64,000 bases of DNA from Tulasnella sp. 424 (GCA_019633425.1 WSUB01000027.1:248001-312000); one strand, 5' to 3'. Positions 21,073-33,527 are shown, counted from the stretch's first letter. The notes: a model not told the origin generated them from the sequence alone. Numbers and translations: made by a program.

Positions 21073-21912
21073 CTAGTCGTCACGGTACACTACTGTCGCC
21101 TGAATCTGGTGAACAGAGGTCGAGGCTTTCTTGAGCTTGACTTCCGTTGCAGAATCCATTTCGATCGCATGCGTATGCGTGTCCTCCCAACCATCGGCTG
21201 TACTATCTTGATGACCATCATCTTTGACATATGCCAGGATATTGCAGAGCGCGGGTTCTTGGATGTCACTGAGCATGCTATTTGTGCCACGTATTCCGGC
21301 AAGCATTGAACGGACTTCTTCTTGGACTTCGCTATCTGGCTTGGGCGCTGCGCTGGATGGGTGCTCTCTCAGAGGAGACTAGCTGGTCAGCTGGACAAAA
21401 TGGAGAAGAACTTACCCCGGCGGCGGCTCTACCGCCTTGACGTCAAAAACCCAACGTTCCAGGGTTTGCTTCGTTTCCTTGGAGACGATGACGAGAACCA
21501 CTTGGTTGATGGTCTGGCTCATCAGCCATTCTAAGGAGGACGGCAAACTTTCAGAGGATCGCTCGGCGTTTGTCTTTTTCCACCGACGGGACGTACTCTG
21601 AACTTACGTTCAACCTGGCTCAAAACGCTGGACACGTATGTCTCCAGCTCCTCATTCGTCGCAATGAGAAGCTCCAAGTCAAATTTATTGACCACCATAA
21701 AGTCCTCGATCGCATAGACGCCTCTCAGAAAGAGAATTCTGGAAGCGAAATTGCCCAAGCGCGTGCCGCGGAGTGAGCAATAAACTTCCGAGTCCCATGG
21801 TCCGGGACGTTCGGATGGATTGGACGCACGAGTAGATAGCATAGCGGAGATAATCTGCGATAGCCGTTGCTGATCCTCGTAATGCTATGACCTGTTGGGA
21901 AGGAGGAGGCAT
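21073..21912 (-). CDS. MAD2: Spindle-checkpoint protein MAD2 (HORMA domain)
   Basis: Exons 21830-21912, 21608-21738, 21416-21530 and 21073-21367 close in phase to 207 aa (human MAD2 has 205). Key blocks: VIALRGSATAIADYLRYAI, ILFLRGVYAIEDF, VEQWLMSQTINQVVLVIVSK, TLERWVFDVKA, and a C-terminal safety-belt region with EVKLKKASTSVHQIQATVVY. MAD2 binds Cdc20 at unattached kinetochores and holds back the anaphase-promoting complex. The start is the ATG at 21910-21912; only non-ATG codons lie just upstream in frame. The acceptor of exon 4 (CTCTGAG) was chosen because it alone restores the conserved frame. Confidence 0.9.
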
Positions 21913-22430
21913 AGGAATGTGGTGAGACAAGAAGAGAAAGCCTGCAGCAGTACAAAGGCGTGTTGGCCGTGCGGACGGTCGGGTGCCGGGGCCGCTTGGT
22001 CATATTTAGCGTGGAAACACAGACGGTGTTCTACTTTTGGTGGCGTCACGGCCCGCAGCCTCAACACGCTCCCCCGACGTTCCACCACCATCACCTACCT
22101 CCTTCCCCAGCACTCCTTACTCTCGGGACGACTAGCTCACGACAATAAACTAAAATTTTCGACTTTGGAAGTGGTAAGTTTCTGTGGATTTCCCCTGTGT
22201 GGAGCCATTGAACATGCGTCCGTTGACCAAAATAGTATCTCATAATACCCATACCCTAGGCTCTCCATCGGTCTTGTCTACTAGCCAAACCGCATCAGTA
22301 ACCAAACCCTCCGATCATCTCTTGGCGGCTCAGGATTAGCTTGAACTGACCTGGGAAGAACGAGGCCACAGCTTCCCTTGACGAACATCCCCTTACGAGA
22401 AATAACGATTCCCGCTTAACTGAAACGATC
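21913..22430. promoter_or_regulatory. Divergent promoter region, MAD2 / GH16 gene
   Basis: 518 bases between two start codons on opposite strands. No TATA box or other site stands out. Confidence 0.4.
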
Positions 22431-24462
22431 ATGACGAAACTCAACCTCGCTACTCAGAAACTCTTACTCCCAATCACACTCATCATCCTCATTTTCACTC
22501 TCGCCTCCAATGCAGCAGTGCACCCTCCCATCGGAAAATCAAGCCCAAAACGGCATACCTCCTCCCAGGCGGAGAACTCTACTCCAAAGCCAAACGCCGC
22601 TCCGAACAACACTCCTCGGCGAGCTCACCCTTATCCGGAGCTCGATGCCATGCTGAAGAAGTCTCAGTCGCTATGGACTCGAGCCTTCACGGCAGGCGAA
22701 CGTCTAGTCCGCGGTCATCCGAAAAGCAAGACGCAACGAGACAAGAACTTGGGTCCAGGCCCCGGCTACTCCGCATCCTTGAAAGCCATGAAGCGGAAGG
22801 AAAAGAAGGAGAAACGGGCTCAACGCCAGAAGCGACAGACGAACCTGGCCAGTACTGCTACGACATCTGGTTCTGCCGCGGCTCCATCAGCGACCGGAAG
22901 CACAAACAGCTCGGCCCCGGTTTGGATCTTGGACGATGTTTACGCTGGCCAGAATTTCTTCGAGTGAGGGTTTTGTGTGATCGTCGTGGAAGGCCCTCGC
23001 TGAACTTGAACCTACAGCTATTTCGCATTCTATAACTACAAGGACCCCACAAACGGTCTCGTTGAGTATGCCTTCAATGACTAATCCTTCGTGTCGACGG
23101 ACTCGCCTAACGGCGCTGTTTACCCATTTCGTTAGATATGTGACCGCTGATGAAGCATTCGGATCCCAACTCGCCTACGTGCAAAAGGACAACAAGGTTA
23201 TCATGAAAGCCGACAATACGACCGTGCTGCAGAACGGCCAGCCTCGCAAGAGGTAGGTTTGATACAACGGGCGGTGAGCGTGATTTTGAACCTTTTTGGT
23301 CTGGTAGCGTCCGTATCGAAACGAACAAGGCTTACACGGGCGGGCTCTTCATCTTGGATTTGGAGCGTGGACCATACGGATGCGGTTCGTGGACTTGACG
23401 CCATGGAAACCAAGTCATTCACACTGAACTTTGTGTTTTATTTTCAGGAGTTTGGCCGGCTTTCTGGACGACAAATGCCAACTGGCCACAAGTAGGTTCA
23501 TAGCCTGCTGATGGCTGGTTGCAATTTGCTGAAGATTTCCCTTTCAGAATGGCGAGATCGACATCTACGAGGGTGTTCATTTGAGTACCAATAACCAAAT
23601 GACCTGGCATACTAGTCCCGGTGCGTCCTAGTATGGTTGCTAAAAAAATGCCCCGACCTGACATTCACCGCGTATTAGGTTGCAATCTCAAGGTTCCGGG
23701 AGGTTTTACCGGCTATGTTAACGTGCGTTCATTAAGGGTCGATGCGAGAACTACATCCAACCGTGTTGCTTGTCTTTGACAGAGCACCGACTGCAACGCC
23801 CTAATTAACAACAACGAGGGCTGTGCTATTACGGACCAATCTTATTCATCATCCGGAGCAACCTTAAAGAACATTGGAGGCGGTGCCTTTGCCGTGAAGT
23901 GGGATACCACGGGTATCAGCGTCTGTTCGTCGCAAATCACATTTTCCAACGTAGCAACCCGTTCTAACGATTTACAACTTTTGACAGGGTTTTTCCCTCG
24001 TGCCGTCATTCCAGACGACATTCTCGAGTTTACTCCTAACCCAGCCCTGTGGGGTCAACCTCAAGCTCACCTGTCGCCAGATAACTGCGATATCGTTCAA
24101 CACTTCCAAGAGCACAAAATCATTTTCAATATCACGTTCTGTGGAGATTGGGCTGGTATGACCTACCTCACGTCTGGTTGTCCCGGAACATGCAACGACC
24201 AGATTATGAACCCCGCTAACATCAACGTGAGTTTTTGGCTGTGCTGCGTTGGCTAAGCGAAGGGGGGTGGCTGACGGAACTTGCATTTGACGGACCTTGA
24301 CCATAGGAGGCAATCTGGGTGATAAACTCGCTTCGAACTTACACGAACTCTGATTTGCAAGCAGGTGTTCTTAATGCAGGGACGTCTTGGAGGAGTGGGA
24401 AGAACCTTTTGTGGGGTGTGGTCATGAGTCTATTAGTGACGTTCTTTGGTGGATGGATCTAA
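22431..24462 (+). CDS. GH16-family beta-glucanase, secreted or membrane-anchored
   Basis: Multi-exon gene; exon 1 is 22431-22963 and the stop is TAA at 24460-24462. An N-terminal hydrophobic segment (LLLPITLIILIFTLASNAAV) acts as signal or anchor. It is followed by a long basic, low-complexity region with a dibasic QKRQ that could be a Kex2 site, and then the catalytic domain from ~residue 165. The GH16 signature is GEIDIYEGV, with the catalytic Glu pair encoded at 23554-23556 and 23569-23571. GVWPAFWTTNANWPQ precedes it, and CDIVQHF and TFCGDWAG follow. The C-terminus is hydrophobic (LLWGVVMSLLVTFFGGWI), suggesting a GPI signal or tail anchor. Likely endo-1,3(4)-beta-glucanase acting on wall glucan; the substrate is inferred from family only. 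Confidence 0.88.
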
Positions 24463-25598
24463 TGACCCGGAGCGTGTAGTACATGTACATAGTTGCCTTT
24501 TTTCCTTTTCTCTTTGCTCCGGATTTCGGATTTTGTTACATAGAGTTTACTTTACTTTACTGAATTCTCTTATCTATGCTGCACCCACGAATTAGGCTTG
24601 ACCCTGAGCTGAGAGCCCCAACAATTACTTCTCCCGATCGATATTAACTGAGTGCGCGTTTGTCCTTCATTCCCCAATCTCTTGTTCCCGGGCGCTTCTT
24701 CTTGGGCGGTTCAAGTCATTCTTCCACCCGTGCAAGTCATGGCAACAACAGCTGATAGCATTATTACTGGAGCTGCAGACTACTTAATAGAGGAATTTTT
24801 GCAAACTACTACGAAAGACTACTGGCGTGCTGAGAGAGGATTGCGGAGGTGATGAGAGGTGGGGAGTGTTCAGAAAGACTAGATACAACAACAGGGGCAA
24901 ATGGGATAATTCACATTTTGAAAAAAGAGGCGCGAGTCGTGATGATGCGGATGAGGTGGAGGAGGGGCACAACAGCAGCAATCGTACCATGCAAAAAACG
25001 ATAGCAAGACGAGGCCGAGAGAGATAGAGAAAATGGAAAGGAAAGAAAGATGGCATGTGAGAGCGACGAAACCGTATTAGGTAAAGGCAAGGTCCGACGA
25101 CTAGGAGAGAGAAAAGGAACCGCATACTTGGGGAAAGGGAAGGTCATGCACAGAGAAGAGGGAATCCCATAGAATAGAAGAAAACAAGAACAAGAGACGA
25201 CAAAGAGAGATAGGAGGAGTGTGTGGCAGGACGCGCAATGGAGGAGGAAATGACTACTAGAGTCTGATTGGAGGGTGGAACTGGGAGGAGGGTTTTTCGT
25301 AGCGGTGGGTGTGGTGTGCTTCGCCGAAGGCTGGTGTGATGAAATCTGAAATGAATCGCAGAACGAGGAACGCCAGGCCGCCCCCTCCAGCGATTCCGAA
25401 GGAAAATCGCATAACAGGGAAGGAGTAAAAGGATAACGAACACCCGGGAATACTCATATGTACAGTAGATGAAAAACGCTCCGGGCGGGGGAATTGGAAA
25501 CGTTGCATTTTGAAATTTTGGTTGGTGTCGGGTTTGCCTTTGGGTTCATTCGCTCGCTCGGTTGATCCGTTTTTTTCGGCTAAACTAAGCTAATTCGC
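24463..25598. other. Intergenic, convergent 3' regions
   Basis: 1.1 kb between the GH16 stop and the bZIP stop. A purine-rich stretch at ~24830-25210 gives long but compositionally biased minus-strand frames (Leu/Ser/Pro), which I do not accept as genes. A GA-rich 3' untranslated region of the bZIP gene is the likeliest content. Confidence 0.4.
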
Positions 25599-27116
25599 TT
25601 AAGCCGAAGAGAGATCGCCACGCTTTCTCCTCTTAACACCACCCGAAATGTCCAACCCAAGGCCCAAACCACGTGCTTCGAGGATCTCCAAAGCAGCTTT
25701 GGCAGCGTCCCCGCTGGCTGGGTTCTTCTTGGCCCTGGCACGGGTCTTCCGAACGTTGCCGAAAGCTTGAGCTTTGATCACGGCGAGGGTGTTGGACATG
25801 GCTGCAGCTGCTGCGTCCGAGTTGCTTCGGGCGCCTTTGGAGGAGCTGCGACCGCTGCCGGTTGAGGAGCGAGAAGAGGATGAAGCGGGTGCGGGGAAAG
25901 AGGAATAAGTGTGGCGGCGACGGGCGCGTGCGGAAGAGTCCTTGGAATCGTCCATCGAGGCGGTCTCGAGAGTGGTATAGTCCATCGTATCGTTGCCGAC
26001 GGGGTCGAGCGCGAGGGTAGAGGTAGTGAGAGAACGGCGATGGGAGGTGGTGAAGTCGTTAAGAGCATAGGAATTGTACGAAGTGGGGTAACCGGGAGGA
26101 GGCATATTAGCATCAACGGAATAAGCGTCCGTGCCGTTGGCAGAATAGGACAAGGAAGAAAGACCGCCGAACGCGCAATCGACGGTAGAAGATGGAGTGA
26201 GTTGTCCGCTTGCAGGGTCGGTAGGGTCCATAGAGAAGTGCATAGGTGTGGGGGAGGTCGTAACGGCCGTGCTGTGCCCTGAAGAGGACGAGTACAGGCT
26301 GAGCGGGCTGCATTGCTGCTGCATGAGTCCACCGCGAATGGCCTCTCCGTCGATGTCCTCGACTTTACCGAAGGAGAAGGTCTCGTCACCAAAGACGGTA
26401 CCCTCTTCGCCGTAGCTGGTGCCAGTGGCGGAGTGTTCTTGGAGAGAACCGGCAGAGGACAAGGGGGTTTCGATGAGGGAGGAAGAGGAAGTGGAAGTGC
26501 CGGTGGTTTGAGCGGTTGCGGCGGCTGCTGCAGCAGCGGAAGCGGCAGCTAGTTGCTGGCTCGCTGCCACTGCGGCGGGAGTACCCGCAGTCGCTTTAGC
26601 GTAGGCTTTCCAGATTCGCTCGCGCTCTTCGAAGCCTTGGAGGAGGGCTTTTAGGCGGACGTTTTCTTGGCGAAGTTCGGTGCTGTCGTCATGAGCGTCT
26701 CGGCAGGCATCTTGAAGCTTGCGAACGACGGTCTCGAGGCTGGTAACTGGAGCGGGGCGGGGCGGCGGGTCAGCACAAGGCAACGAAATCAGGGTCTGGG
26801 GGTGTTGTTCGTACCTGTCTCTTCGAGGTTGGCGATGTAGTTTGACCGCCGCTGACGGAAAGCAGCTAGAGAGGAGCGGATTAGCAAGTGAAGTGAAAAG
26901 CGGTGCACAGAGTAACATACCTTGAGCGGAGGCGTTCTTGCGCTTTTTCTCGAGGAGAGCAGGGTCCGAGATTTGGCCGGATGTTGACGAAGGCGATGAA
27001 CGGTTGGACTCCTCAATACTGCCGGCAGCGAGAGTCGCAGAGGACGATGATGAAGCAGCATAAGGGCTGAAGTCGCTTGAGAACTTGTAGAGAGGTGCAA
27101 CAGCGGAGTCGGCCAT
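25599..27116 (-). CDS. Yap/Pap1-type bZIP transcription factor
   Basis: Exons 26921-27116, 26815-26865 and 25599-26746; 464 aa. Spliced together, the basic region reads LEKKRKNASAQAAFRQRRSN (from residue ~55), with the fungal AP-1 hallmark N-x-x-A-Q-x-x-F-R. A leucine zipper follows (LETVVRKLQDAC...LRQENVRLKALL). The middle is Ala- and Ser-rich and probably disordered. The C-terminus has a basic segment (VRKTRARAKKNPAS and GGVKRRKRGD). The unspliced frame is open by chance but would destroy the bZIP. Such factors bind TTAC/TGAC-type sites and often control stress genes. No cysteine-rich redox domain like that of Yap1 is visible. Confidence 0.85.
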   Translation of the reverse strand: MADSAVAPLYKFSSDFSPYAASSSSSATLAAGSIEESNRSSPSSTSGQISDPALLEKKRKNASAQGMLLCAPLFTSLANPLLSSCFPSAAVKLHRQPRRDRYEQHPQTLISLPCADPPPRPAPVTSLETVVRKLQDACRDAHDDSTELRQENVRLKALLQGFEERERIWKAYAKATAGTPAAVAASQQLAAASAAAAAAATAQTTGTSTSSSSLIETPLSSAGSLQEHSATGTSYGEEGTVFGDETFSFGKVEDIDGEAIRGGLMQQQCSPLSLYSSSSGHSTAVTTSPTPMHFSMDPTDPASGQLTPSSTVDCAFGGLSSLSYSANGTDAYSVDANMPPPGYPTSYNSYALNDFTTSHRRSLTTSTLALDPVGNDTMDYTTLETASMDDSKDSSARARRRHTYSSFPAPASSSSRSSTGSGRSSSKGARSNSDAAAAAMSNTLAVIKAQAFGNVRKTRARAKKNPASGDAAKAALEILEARGLGLGLDISGGVKRRKRGDLSSA

Positions 27117-28068
27117 GGAAAGTTGTCGTGAAGGGGATTATGATATTGTGTACGTCAAAAATACAAAGAGGATGAGGATGAGATGGGCAAGAGGGGTATA
27201 GATGTGAGTGTTTGATGAGGTGAGAGAGCGGGACGGAGGCAGCAAAATAAGTAGGAGAAAACACGAGGACGACAAGGACTGGCCATGGCCTTGTAGGGTT
27301 CTCGAATCCCTTGAAGCCGATGGTTGCCTTGAAGGAGGTGAAGCAAAACACGCCTCCCCCCAAAGGAATTCCAGCCCTTTCCATGGGGAGCCGGTCCGTC
27401 AAGGGTCATACGGTGGCAAGCTCAGGACACAACAGACCCGAACACGGCGACGTTCGATCCCAGAACTGATAAAGTGCCCAAAGACGTTAGCGAGATAGCC
27501 ACACTCTGTCTTTCCCTCTCTTGCATTGGGTGTCGTGTTGAGGGTCGGAGTCAAAGAGGAACGTGTACGGCTGACGCTGATTGGTCGCCGCTCTCGGCCT
27601 TCTCACTTGATCAGCTTTTTTCCTGAGCTTTCAATTTAAGAATTCCCCCTGCCACGAGCCCCCGCCCAAAATCCCACAGCACCCGACGCACCTCATCTCG
27701 AGAAAAATAAATTCATTGATGCAAAAAACCGTACGACACAATACAAGGTTTCCCGCTCCGCCCGCTACTCGCTATCTCTCAAGGGGCGCTCCTCGCTCGC
27801 GGATGTTCAAAGCGGGAACACCAACCACACGCAGCCAAACAAATGCAATGAACGGCGCGCGGCCCACAAGCTATCTATCAAAACCCCAAGCCTTCGACAC
27901 GCACGGGCGTCGGACATTTTTTTTTTTCATAATCTGGACTAGTGGTCTATCATTGCCCAGACAGGAAGGCGGTCGATCTCTTTCCGGGGGCGTTGCACAT
28001 AATTGGTCCGATCAACACCACAGCACCGTAATTCGGCAACATCACCCATGAGCTGCTGCTGCTGTGTC
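27117..28068. other. bZIP promoter and APC4 3' flank
   Basis: Gap of ~950 bases. The part next to 27117 should hold the bZIP promoter and leader. A T-run lies at 27918-27928. No gene recognised. Confidence 0.4.
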
Positions 28069-31000
28069 TCATTCCTCCATGCCGTCAGCCTCCTCTTTCT
28101 CAGCTTGAGAACCCCCTTCCTCCCCGTCTTCCTCCTCGTCCTCGTCATCGTCCCCCTCCGCGTCAATGTCAAAGATTTCCCCCAATTGTCCAGACTCTTC
28201 CACCACGCACGCGCATCGTCTATTTTCCCGTCCATTTACGGCGAGCGTGGCTGTGGCTCCCGTGCTGCAGCAATTGAGTGCCCGTGCACGATTCACGGGC
28301 AATGGATTTGGCGACAACTGCTTTAGCGTGCCATTCGGAAAAGTCGTTTAGGGGCATAAAGTGAAAATTTGATTTTTAGTTTCCGTCATATGACAATCGA
28401 AACGAACGGACGGGGCCACGCACCTCCAATTGCAACGCTGCGTCTGCCAACTCTTCCAGCGATGAAGTTCCCTCCCTCCTGATATCCTTGTATGAGGCTT
28501 CGCTGTACGGCACGCTCACCAGGAACGCCCGACCTGAAGAAAAAAATGTTCGGTTGCGCGAAAGATTAACACGTCGAGTCTTGGAATGAGAATCGATGTC
28601 TATCTCTCCAAAAGATCCCCGAAATGACAAGACCCTACGACTCGGGTCTGCCAATCCCAAACTAGGCCAATCCAACTACTTGCCTGCTGGCCCGCCGGAA
28701 TCGAATGAAGGGCTGCTCACACACACGCCCCCACACACATAATTCACAAAAGTAAACAACTCACCAAGCACAGTTTCATCCAATCCCGGCTCGATCGTCC
28801 TCGTAACCATGAGGAGCGTGTCATCGTCAAAGAAGGCAAGGTCCAACACCTCCAGTTCGTGACTACTGAAACCTTGATCTTCATCGCCACTGTTGCCCTC
28901 TTCGGCCCGGCATTCGAACACGCAATACCCGGTTCGACTGGGTTCCCCCTCCATCTCCGAGTTCTCATAATGAAGGCTGAAGATAACCACTGTAAAGGGT
29001 TTTTGTCGTAGAAAGTTTTGGCCAAGTTGGGCAATCAATACCCGACACCCCACCCAAGGCCGAACAAGCAAAAACAAGGAACTGACGAGATTGTTTATCT
29101 GAGTTCGCGCCACGCGACGTCCGTCGAACGACGGCGATGTATTCGGTACATGTGTTCTGCTGGGAATCAGGGCGAGGTGGGGGGGTGGTGCCAAAGTGGG
29201 GAGCCGCCAGTTATTCATATCGAACCCGGTGAAAACAATCAAAAGGAAAGGAGAAGAACGTCAGCCTAAACCGTAAAAACCAGAGATTCTTCGACGAGCG
29301 CGGAAAACATGCGGCGGGGGCGGGGCAAAAAAGGAGTTGAGAGCGTACCTTGTCATCACCATCATCCGACGACCCTATGATCAACCGGTCTCGGAATAAT
29401 ATTTTGCTTTCTTCGGACGGAACTGGTGGAGGTGTCATCGACAGCCTCGAGGACTTTGGAGACGCAGACTTGGCCGAACACTCCACGATGGCTTGTCGAC
29501 CAGTCGCTCCAGCCGCCCGGTCAAAGACCGCCGCACACTTGACCGCCAGTTCATTTGCGAGCGCGAGGAGATTTCGATCTAGATCTTCAAGCGGGGCGTG
29601 CACCTAGGTCGATGAGCGCGTAAGTGACCGACGGGCTCCCGAGCAACGAGGAAAACGTATGGAGGGGGACAAAAGAAAAGGAAGACGAGGGGAAAAGGGA
29701 AAAACACATAGCCCAGCCGACTCTCGAACCCTCCAACACCGCATCAACCACTCCCGAGCCAATGGCAAGTGGGCATAAATTCTCCGAATTATTGAATAAT
29801 AAGCTCACCTGCGATAGGCCAGGCGGAAATGGCGAGTCGAAGGACGATTGGGAGGGTCTCCATGGATCCTCACCCTCTTCATCCACGACGGTGTTCACTT
29901 CCGCCAGCAAGTCGGCCATGCTGCGTGGAATTGATGGTCTAACGGCCTCACTTGGATTGAGTTGAGGCATGGGCCCGAGAAACCATTTGTCGAGGGAGCT
30001 ACTGAGAAGGCCATGGTCAAGGTATTCCGATACCTCAAGGGGATCGTATGTTGGGGGTCGAAGATCTCCAACTACTCCATCGGTCACTCGAGAAGTCTCT
30101 ACGAACATGAGATCAAATGATTCCGTAAGTCGCTAGACGAAGTGAAGGGATATCCCAAATAAGGTGAAGCTGCAAAACCGACTTACCTGCCTTCATCCAT
30201 CTCATAAACTCGTGAAAGCGCTCAAACTCAATCTCCGCAGTCTTGGACAGCCATTCGGAAAGTTCAATAGCTCGATGGCACAGAGCAAGAGACTCATCGA
30301 TTTCAGCTCTGGAGAACATGTACGCAGCGTACTGTTGTGACCTTATTTCCCCCCAACAGAGTAACGTGACCGTAAGCAACGCGTTTCCAAAGTTCTGGTT
30401 CCTTTAGAAACGCACCACACTGCCCATCCACGCACTTCCTCCAAGACAATAATTAGCCTCTCGCAAGCAGGTGATATTCGCCGTTCCGCAGACTCTTGAA
30501 GAATAGTTAATGATCCTTGAACCGTGGCCTCCCACTGGGCCATTCCCTAAAGGTCCAGGCAGAATATTCTTTTTTAGATCGGGTGGCATAGCAACGCCGC
30601 GGGGAGGCGATCGGGACGCGTACCCTCTCGCTCAACTTGCCATGCCCCCCCAGAAACTCGCGCATTGCCCCGCTTGTCTTTCCGGTGAAAAGAAGGTTTG
30701 TCAACTCCCATATCGGGTTGGTCTTCGAGGTAGCTGGGAAAAATTCGTTAATAAGCTAAGTTACTACTATGGAGTAAACGATCGAGCGGTTGCGACGACT
30801 ACTTACCACCCTCGAACGCCCTCTCCTGCTCCTCCAGTACCTTAATCCACTTTCGGCCTACGTCTCGACCTCCTTCGAGCGACTCTGTGCCGAACCAAGC
30901 CTTGCGCATTTCTTCCAAGACTTTGATTATGTACGAAAGCAGAGTTCGAACAGTCGTCGAGACCTTGGCCACGTTCTTTAGAGATTGCGAGTCGAGTAAT

Positions 31001-32293
31001 GGGAAACGGAGCATGACTGGTGCTGGGCTTGTAGACGACGCATTAGGGCGTGTTCGCTTAGGGTGGGTGAAGAAAGGTGAACGAGACGATGGACGATGGA
31101 GCGAGGGTATGGTGCATGGGAAGCCCAAGTAGGCCTCCCCCAAAGGGTAGCTTCCTTCGAGGAATAAATATAGCATTCCCTGATCATCTGATGTGACAAC
31201 TACAGTGTTTTCGAGGCTTCTATCTCGCCGTTCCGTACGTGCTGGAGTAATGTCTTTGCTTTTGGCTTGAGCAGCGGTTGCAGAAACATTCGATATGGAT
31301 GCGGCAATCGGGTCGGGGGGCAAAGTTGGGATTTTTTCCAGTTCTGGTGGTAGGACAGATTTGCGCTGTGTCCCCGTCGCTCCCTTGGCCCTTTTTATAT
31401 TGTAGAGTGGGCCGCTTCCAACATGTTTCAGTGTCGGGAGCTGCAAGTCGTACTCGTACGGCAACTCACCTCGTTGAAGGGGTGTCATCAGAGAGCGCGT
31501 CCAACAGAGGCAACATCTGCAGGACGGAATGAGCGGAACCGGGCTGGAAAATGGCTGGTCAGTTTGCTGAATTTGTGAGCCACCGCCTTGCGCTCACCAC
31601 ATTTCCTTCCCTTCGAAGTAACTTGGTTACCCCATCCGGCTCGACGGCGTCAGGGCCCGCCATCCACCAAATACCATCGAGCCGTTTCCTAGTGATTGCA
31701 AGTGGTATAGAGCGCAGCTCGGCGCCGTTATGGACGGAGTGAAACGAAAGCCTTGGTGGGTCGTGGGCGACGGCAATCTGCAGACCTGAAGTTGTCTGAG
31801 CTCATATCGCTTGAGAAGGAAGAAAGTTGACACCACCATCAGGACTCCATGCAACGTTGACAATACTATGCGTCTGCTCCGTAGCTCCTTCTGTTAATTT
31901 CGCCACTTCTACATCCCAGACCTTTGTGCCGCCCATCTTCCAAAGGCCTAATCTATGACGATTGCTGAGAGGAACCGCCATGACGAACAGGTCCATCGTC
32001 GGACACCACGAAGCAGGGAAAAGCTTTGAGGATGCTGGGAAGCTGACATCTGCAAGTCGAGCAAATGATTCGCAATGTTCGAGTTGGAAAGTGGCCATGG
32101 TGTACGATGGACGCGTCTTTCCGCGTTTGGGCAGAAGTGAAACGGGACCAAAGATGCAAATCGAACCGTGGGACTCAGGGGCGATCACCCACAAGCGCCC
32201 GTCTTTAAAAAAGTGCCGGTCGATCACTCTCCCCCTTTCATCGCCACTGGAATCTTCCGCCCTGAAGGTCCTGGCCCTCTCCTTCGGATTCAT
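28069..32293 (-). CDS. Anaphase-promoting complex subunit 4 (APC4)
   Basis: A large multi-exon gene from the ATG at 32291-32293 to the TGA at 28069-28071; not all introns are placed exactly. The N-terminal part is WD40-like: ASWCPTMDLFVMAVPLSNRH, LGLWKMGGTKVWDVEV, VNVAWSPDG, then LQIAVAHDPPRLSFHSVHNG. The helical APC4 long domain follows, with SRAEIDESLALCHRAIELSE and FERFHEFMRWMKA. The C-terminus holds LAVNGRENRRCACVV and FDIDAEGD and ends in an Asp/Glu-rich tail. APC4 is a platform subunit of the APC/C ubiquitin ligase that drives anaphase. It starts close to, and diverges from, the unknown gene at 32647. Confidence 0.8.
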
Positions 32294-32646
32294 TGTCGAC
32301 ACGATTCACGGTTGCGCTGCAGGCTGCACCATGCGACAGTGACTCAACGAGGCAATGAAGGCTACTTTATCTGCCTCACCACACGTGTTGCGGTTCGGCT
32401 GATACCGTCGACCAAAGTCATTCTTTGTCCTCCCAGCCCTCTACGCAATGATAATTGGCATGAAAGTGACTGTATTAGACCTTTCATCTCGGGCTGAGTT
32501 CTTTGCGGATTGCTACATTTCTTTGTTCAAGTAAGACGCGTATATATCGCGGCACCGATTCCGCTAGACGAAATCCTCTGCTTCACTCCACCTCGTCAAG
32601 TTCAATAAGCCATCATCTAGACGCTTCTGCCACCATCTCTTGATCC
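32294..32646. promoter_or_regulatory. Divergent promoter, APC4 / unknown gene
   Basis: 353 bases between start codons on opposite strands. A TATATAT at ~32531-32537 on the plus strand lies ~110 bases before the ATG of the unknown gene. Confidence 0.4.
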
Positions 32647-33366
32647 ATGCATTCAAATCAGAGCTCTGGAATGATCGCGATGCCTCCACCCACGACGCCC
32701 GTCTACCAGCCGGTCTTCCTCGAGGCTCGCCTGCCACACGACCTGAACTTTGTGGTGATGTGCCGGCCACCCATGTTTGTCAGGCTCATCCCAAAGAGCT
32801 ACAAGTGGCACGGACGACCAGCCGTGGAACATTATTACTATTGGAGTGACGCAAGGGGTGTCTGGCAAGAGCATGTCGTTGGAATCACAGGCGTCGTGGA
32901 GGTCTACGCCGATCGAGACCAACCTAGCATTGGCTGGGAGCGCTACTTCCAACATTTGCGCAACCACGGATACTCGATCCCGACCCAACCGCCACCTGCA
33001 ACCGCTCCTTTCGGCCCCTGGGTCGTCGACCGCACTCGACCTGGAATACCGAACGAGAAAGACCCTGGGGATGGTATTCCAAGAGGGATAGATGGCAGAC
33101 CGCTAGCACCGACGTTAGAAGAGCTTTGGCTGCAGGGAATTACTCCTTCCGCTAGTCCAGGCGGGACGCTCTGCCAATTCTCTCTCCTGAACAGCGGAGT
33201 TGCAATTGGTGCCGCCCCTACTGAGGTTTTGGCCACGACTCCCTTGACATTTCTCACCGCTGGGGACGCGCTACGGTGGGAGGCTACGCCCCGCCAGGCG
33301 CCAGAGGTGACCCCACGCCAGGCAGTCGCTCCTTACCAAGTCTTTGGAGACTTCGCGGGACACTGA
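32647..33366 (+). CDS. Uncharacterised protein, 239 aa
   Basis: A single open exon from the ATG at 32647; an in-frame ATG at 32671 is also possible. The protein has no signal peptide or membrane segment. It contains an aromatic block (KSYKWHGRPAVEHYYYWSDA then VWQEHVVGITGVVEVYAD), a Pro-rich middle and a late pair of similar motifs, TPRQAPEV and TPRQAVAP. I do not recognise a family. A TATA-like site precedes it and its 3' end converges on cullin-4. Codon use looks ordinary, so it is probably a real gene. Confidence 0.6.
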   Translation: MHSNQSSGMIAMPPPTTPVYQPVFLEARLPHDLNFVVMCRPPMFVRLIPKSYKWHGRPAVEHYYYWSDARGVWQEHVVGITGVVEVYADRDQPSIGWERYFQHLRNHGYSIPTQPPPATAPFGPWVVDRTRPGIPNEKDPGDGIPRGIDGRPLAPTLEELWLQGITPSASPGGTLCQFSLLNSGVAIGAAPTEVLATTPLTFLTAGDALRWEATPRQAPEVTPRQAVAPYQVFGDFAGH

Positions 33367-33527
33367 GCGTAGCCCAGTCCACTTATTAGTCTAGACTTCC
33401 TTTATCCTCACAACTTGCACCTATTCCATGTATTTCCTAGATCCTCCTGTTGTACTCGCATTGTCTTAATACCCATGTTGGCAGACTAGTATCAATGTAC
33501 TTTATTCAAAAAATCCACACCATTCAG

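Noticed and set aside
25144..25508. Leu/Ser/Pro-rich minus-strand frames after the bZIP gene
   Set aside because: They arise from a strongly purine-biased strand, overlap in several frames at once and match no protein type; they fit a 3' untranslated region.
25599..27116. Reading the bZIP gene as one uninterrupted 505-codon frame
   Set aside because: Although open, this frame lacks the bZIP basic region. Splicing two introns at 26866-26920 and 26747-26814 restores KKRKNASAQAAFRQRR, so the continuous frame is accidental.
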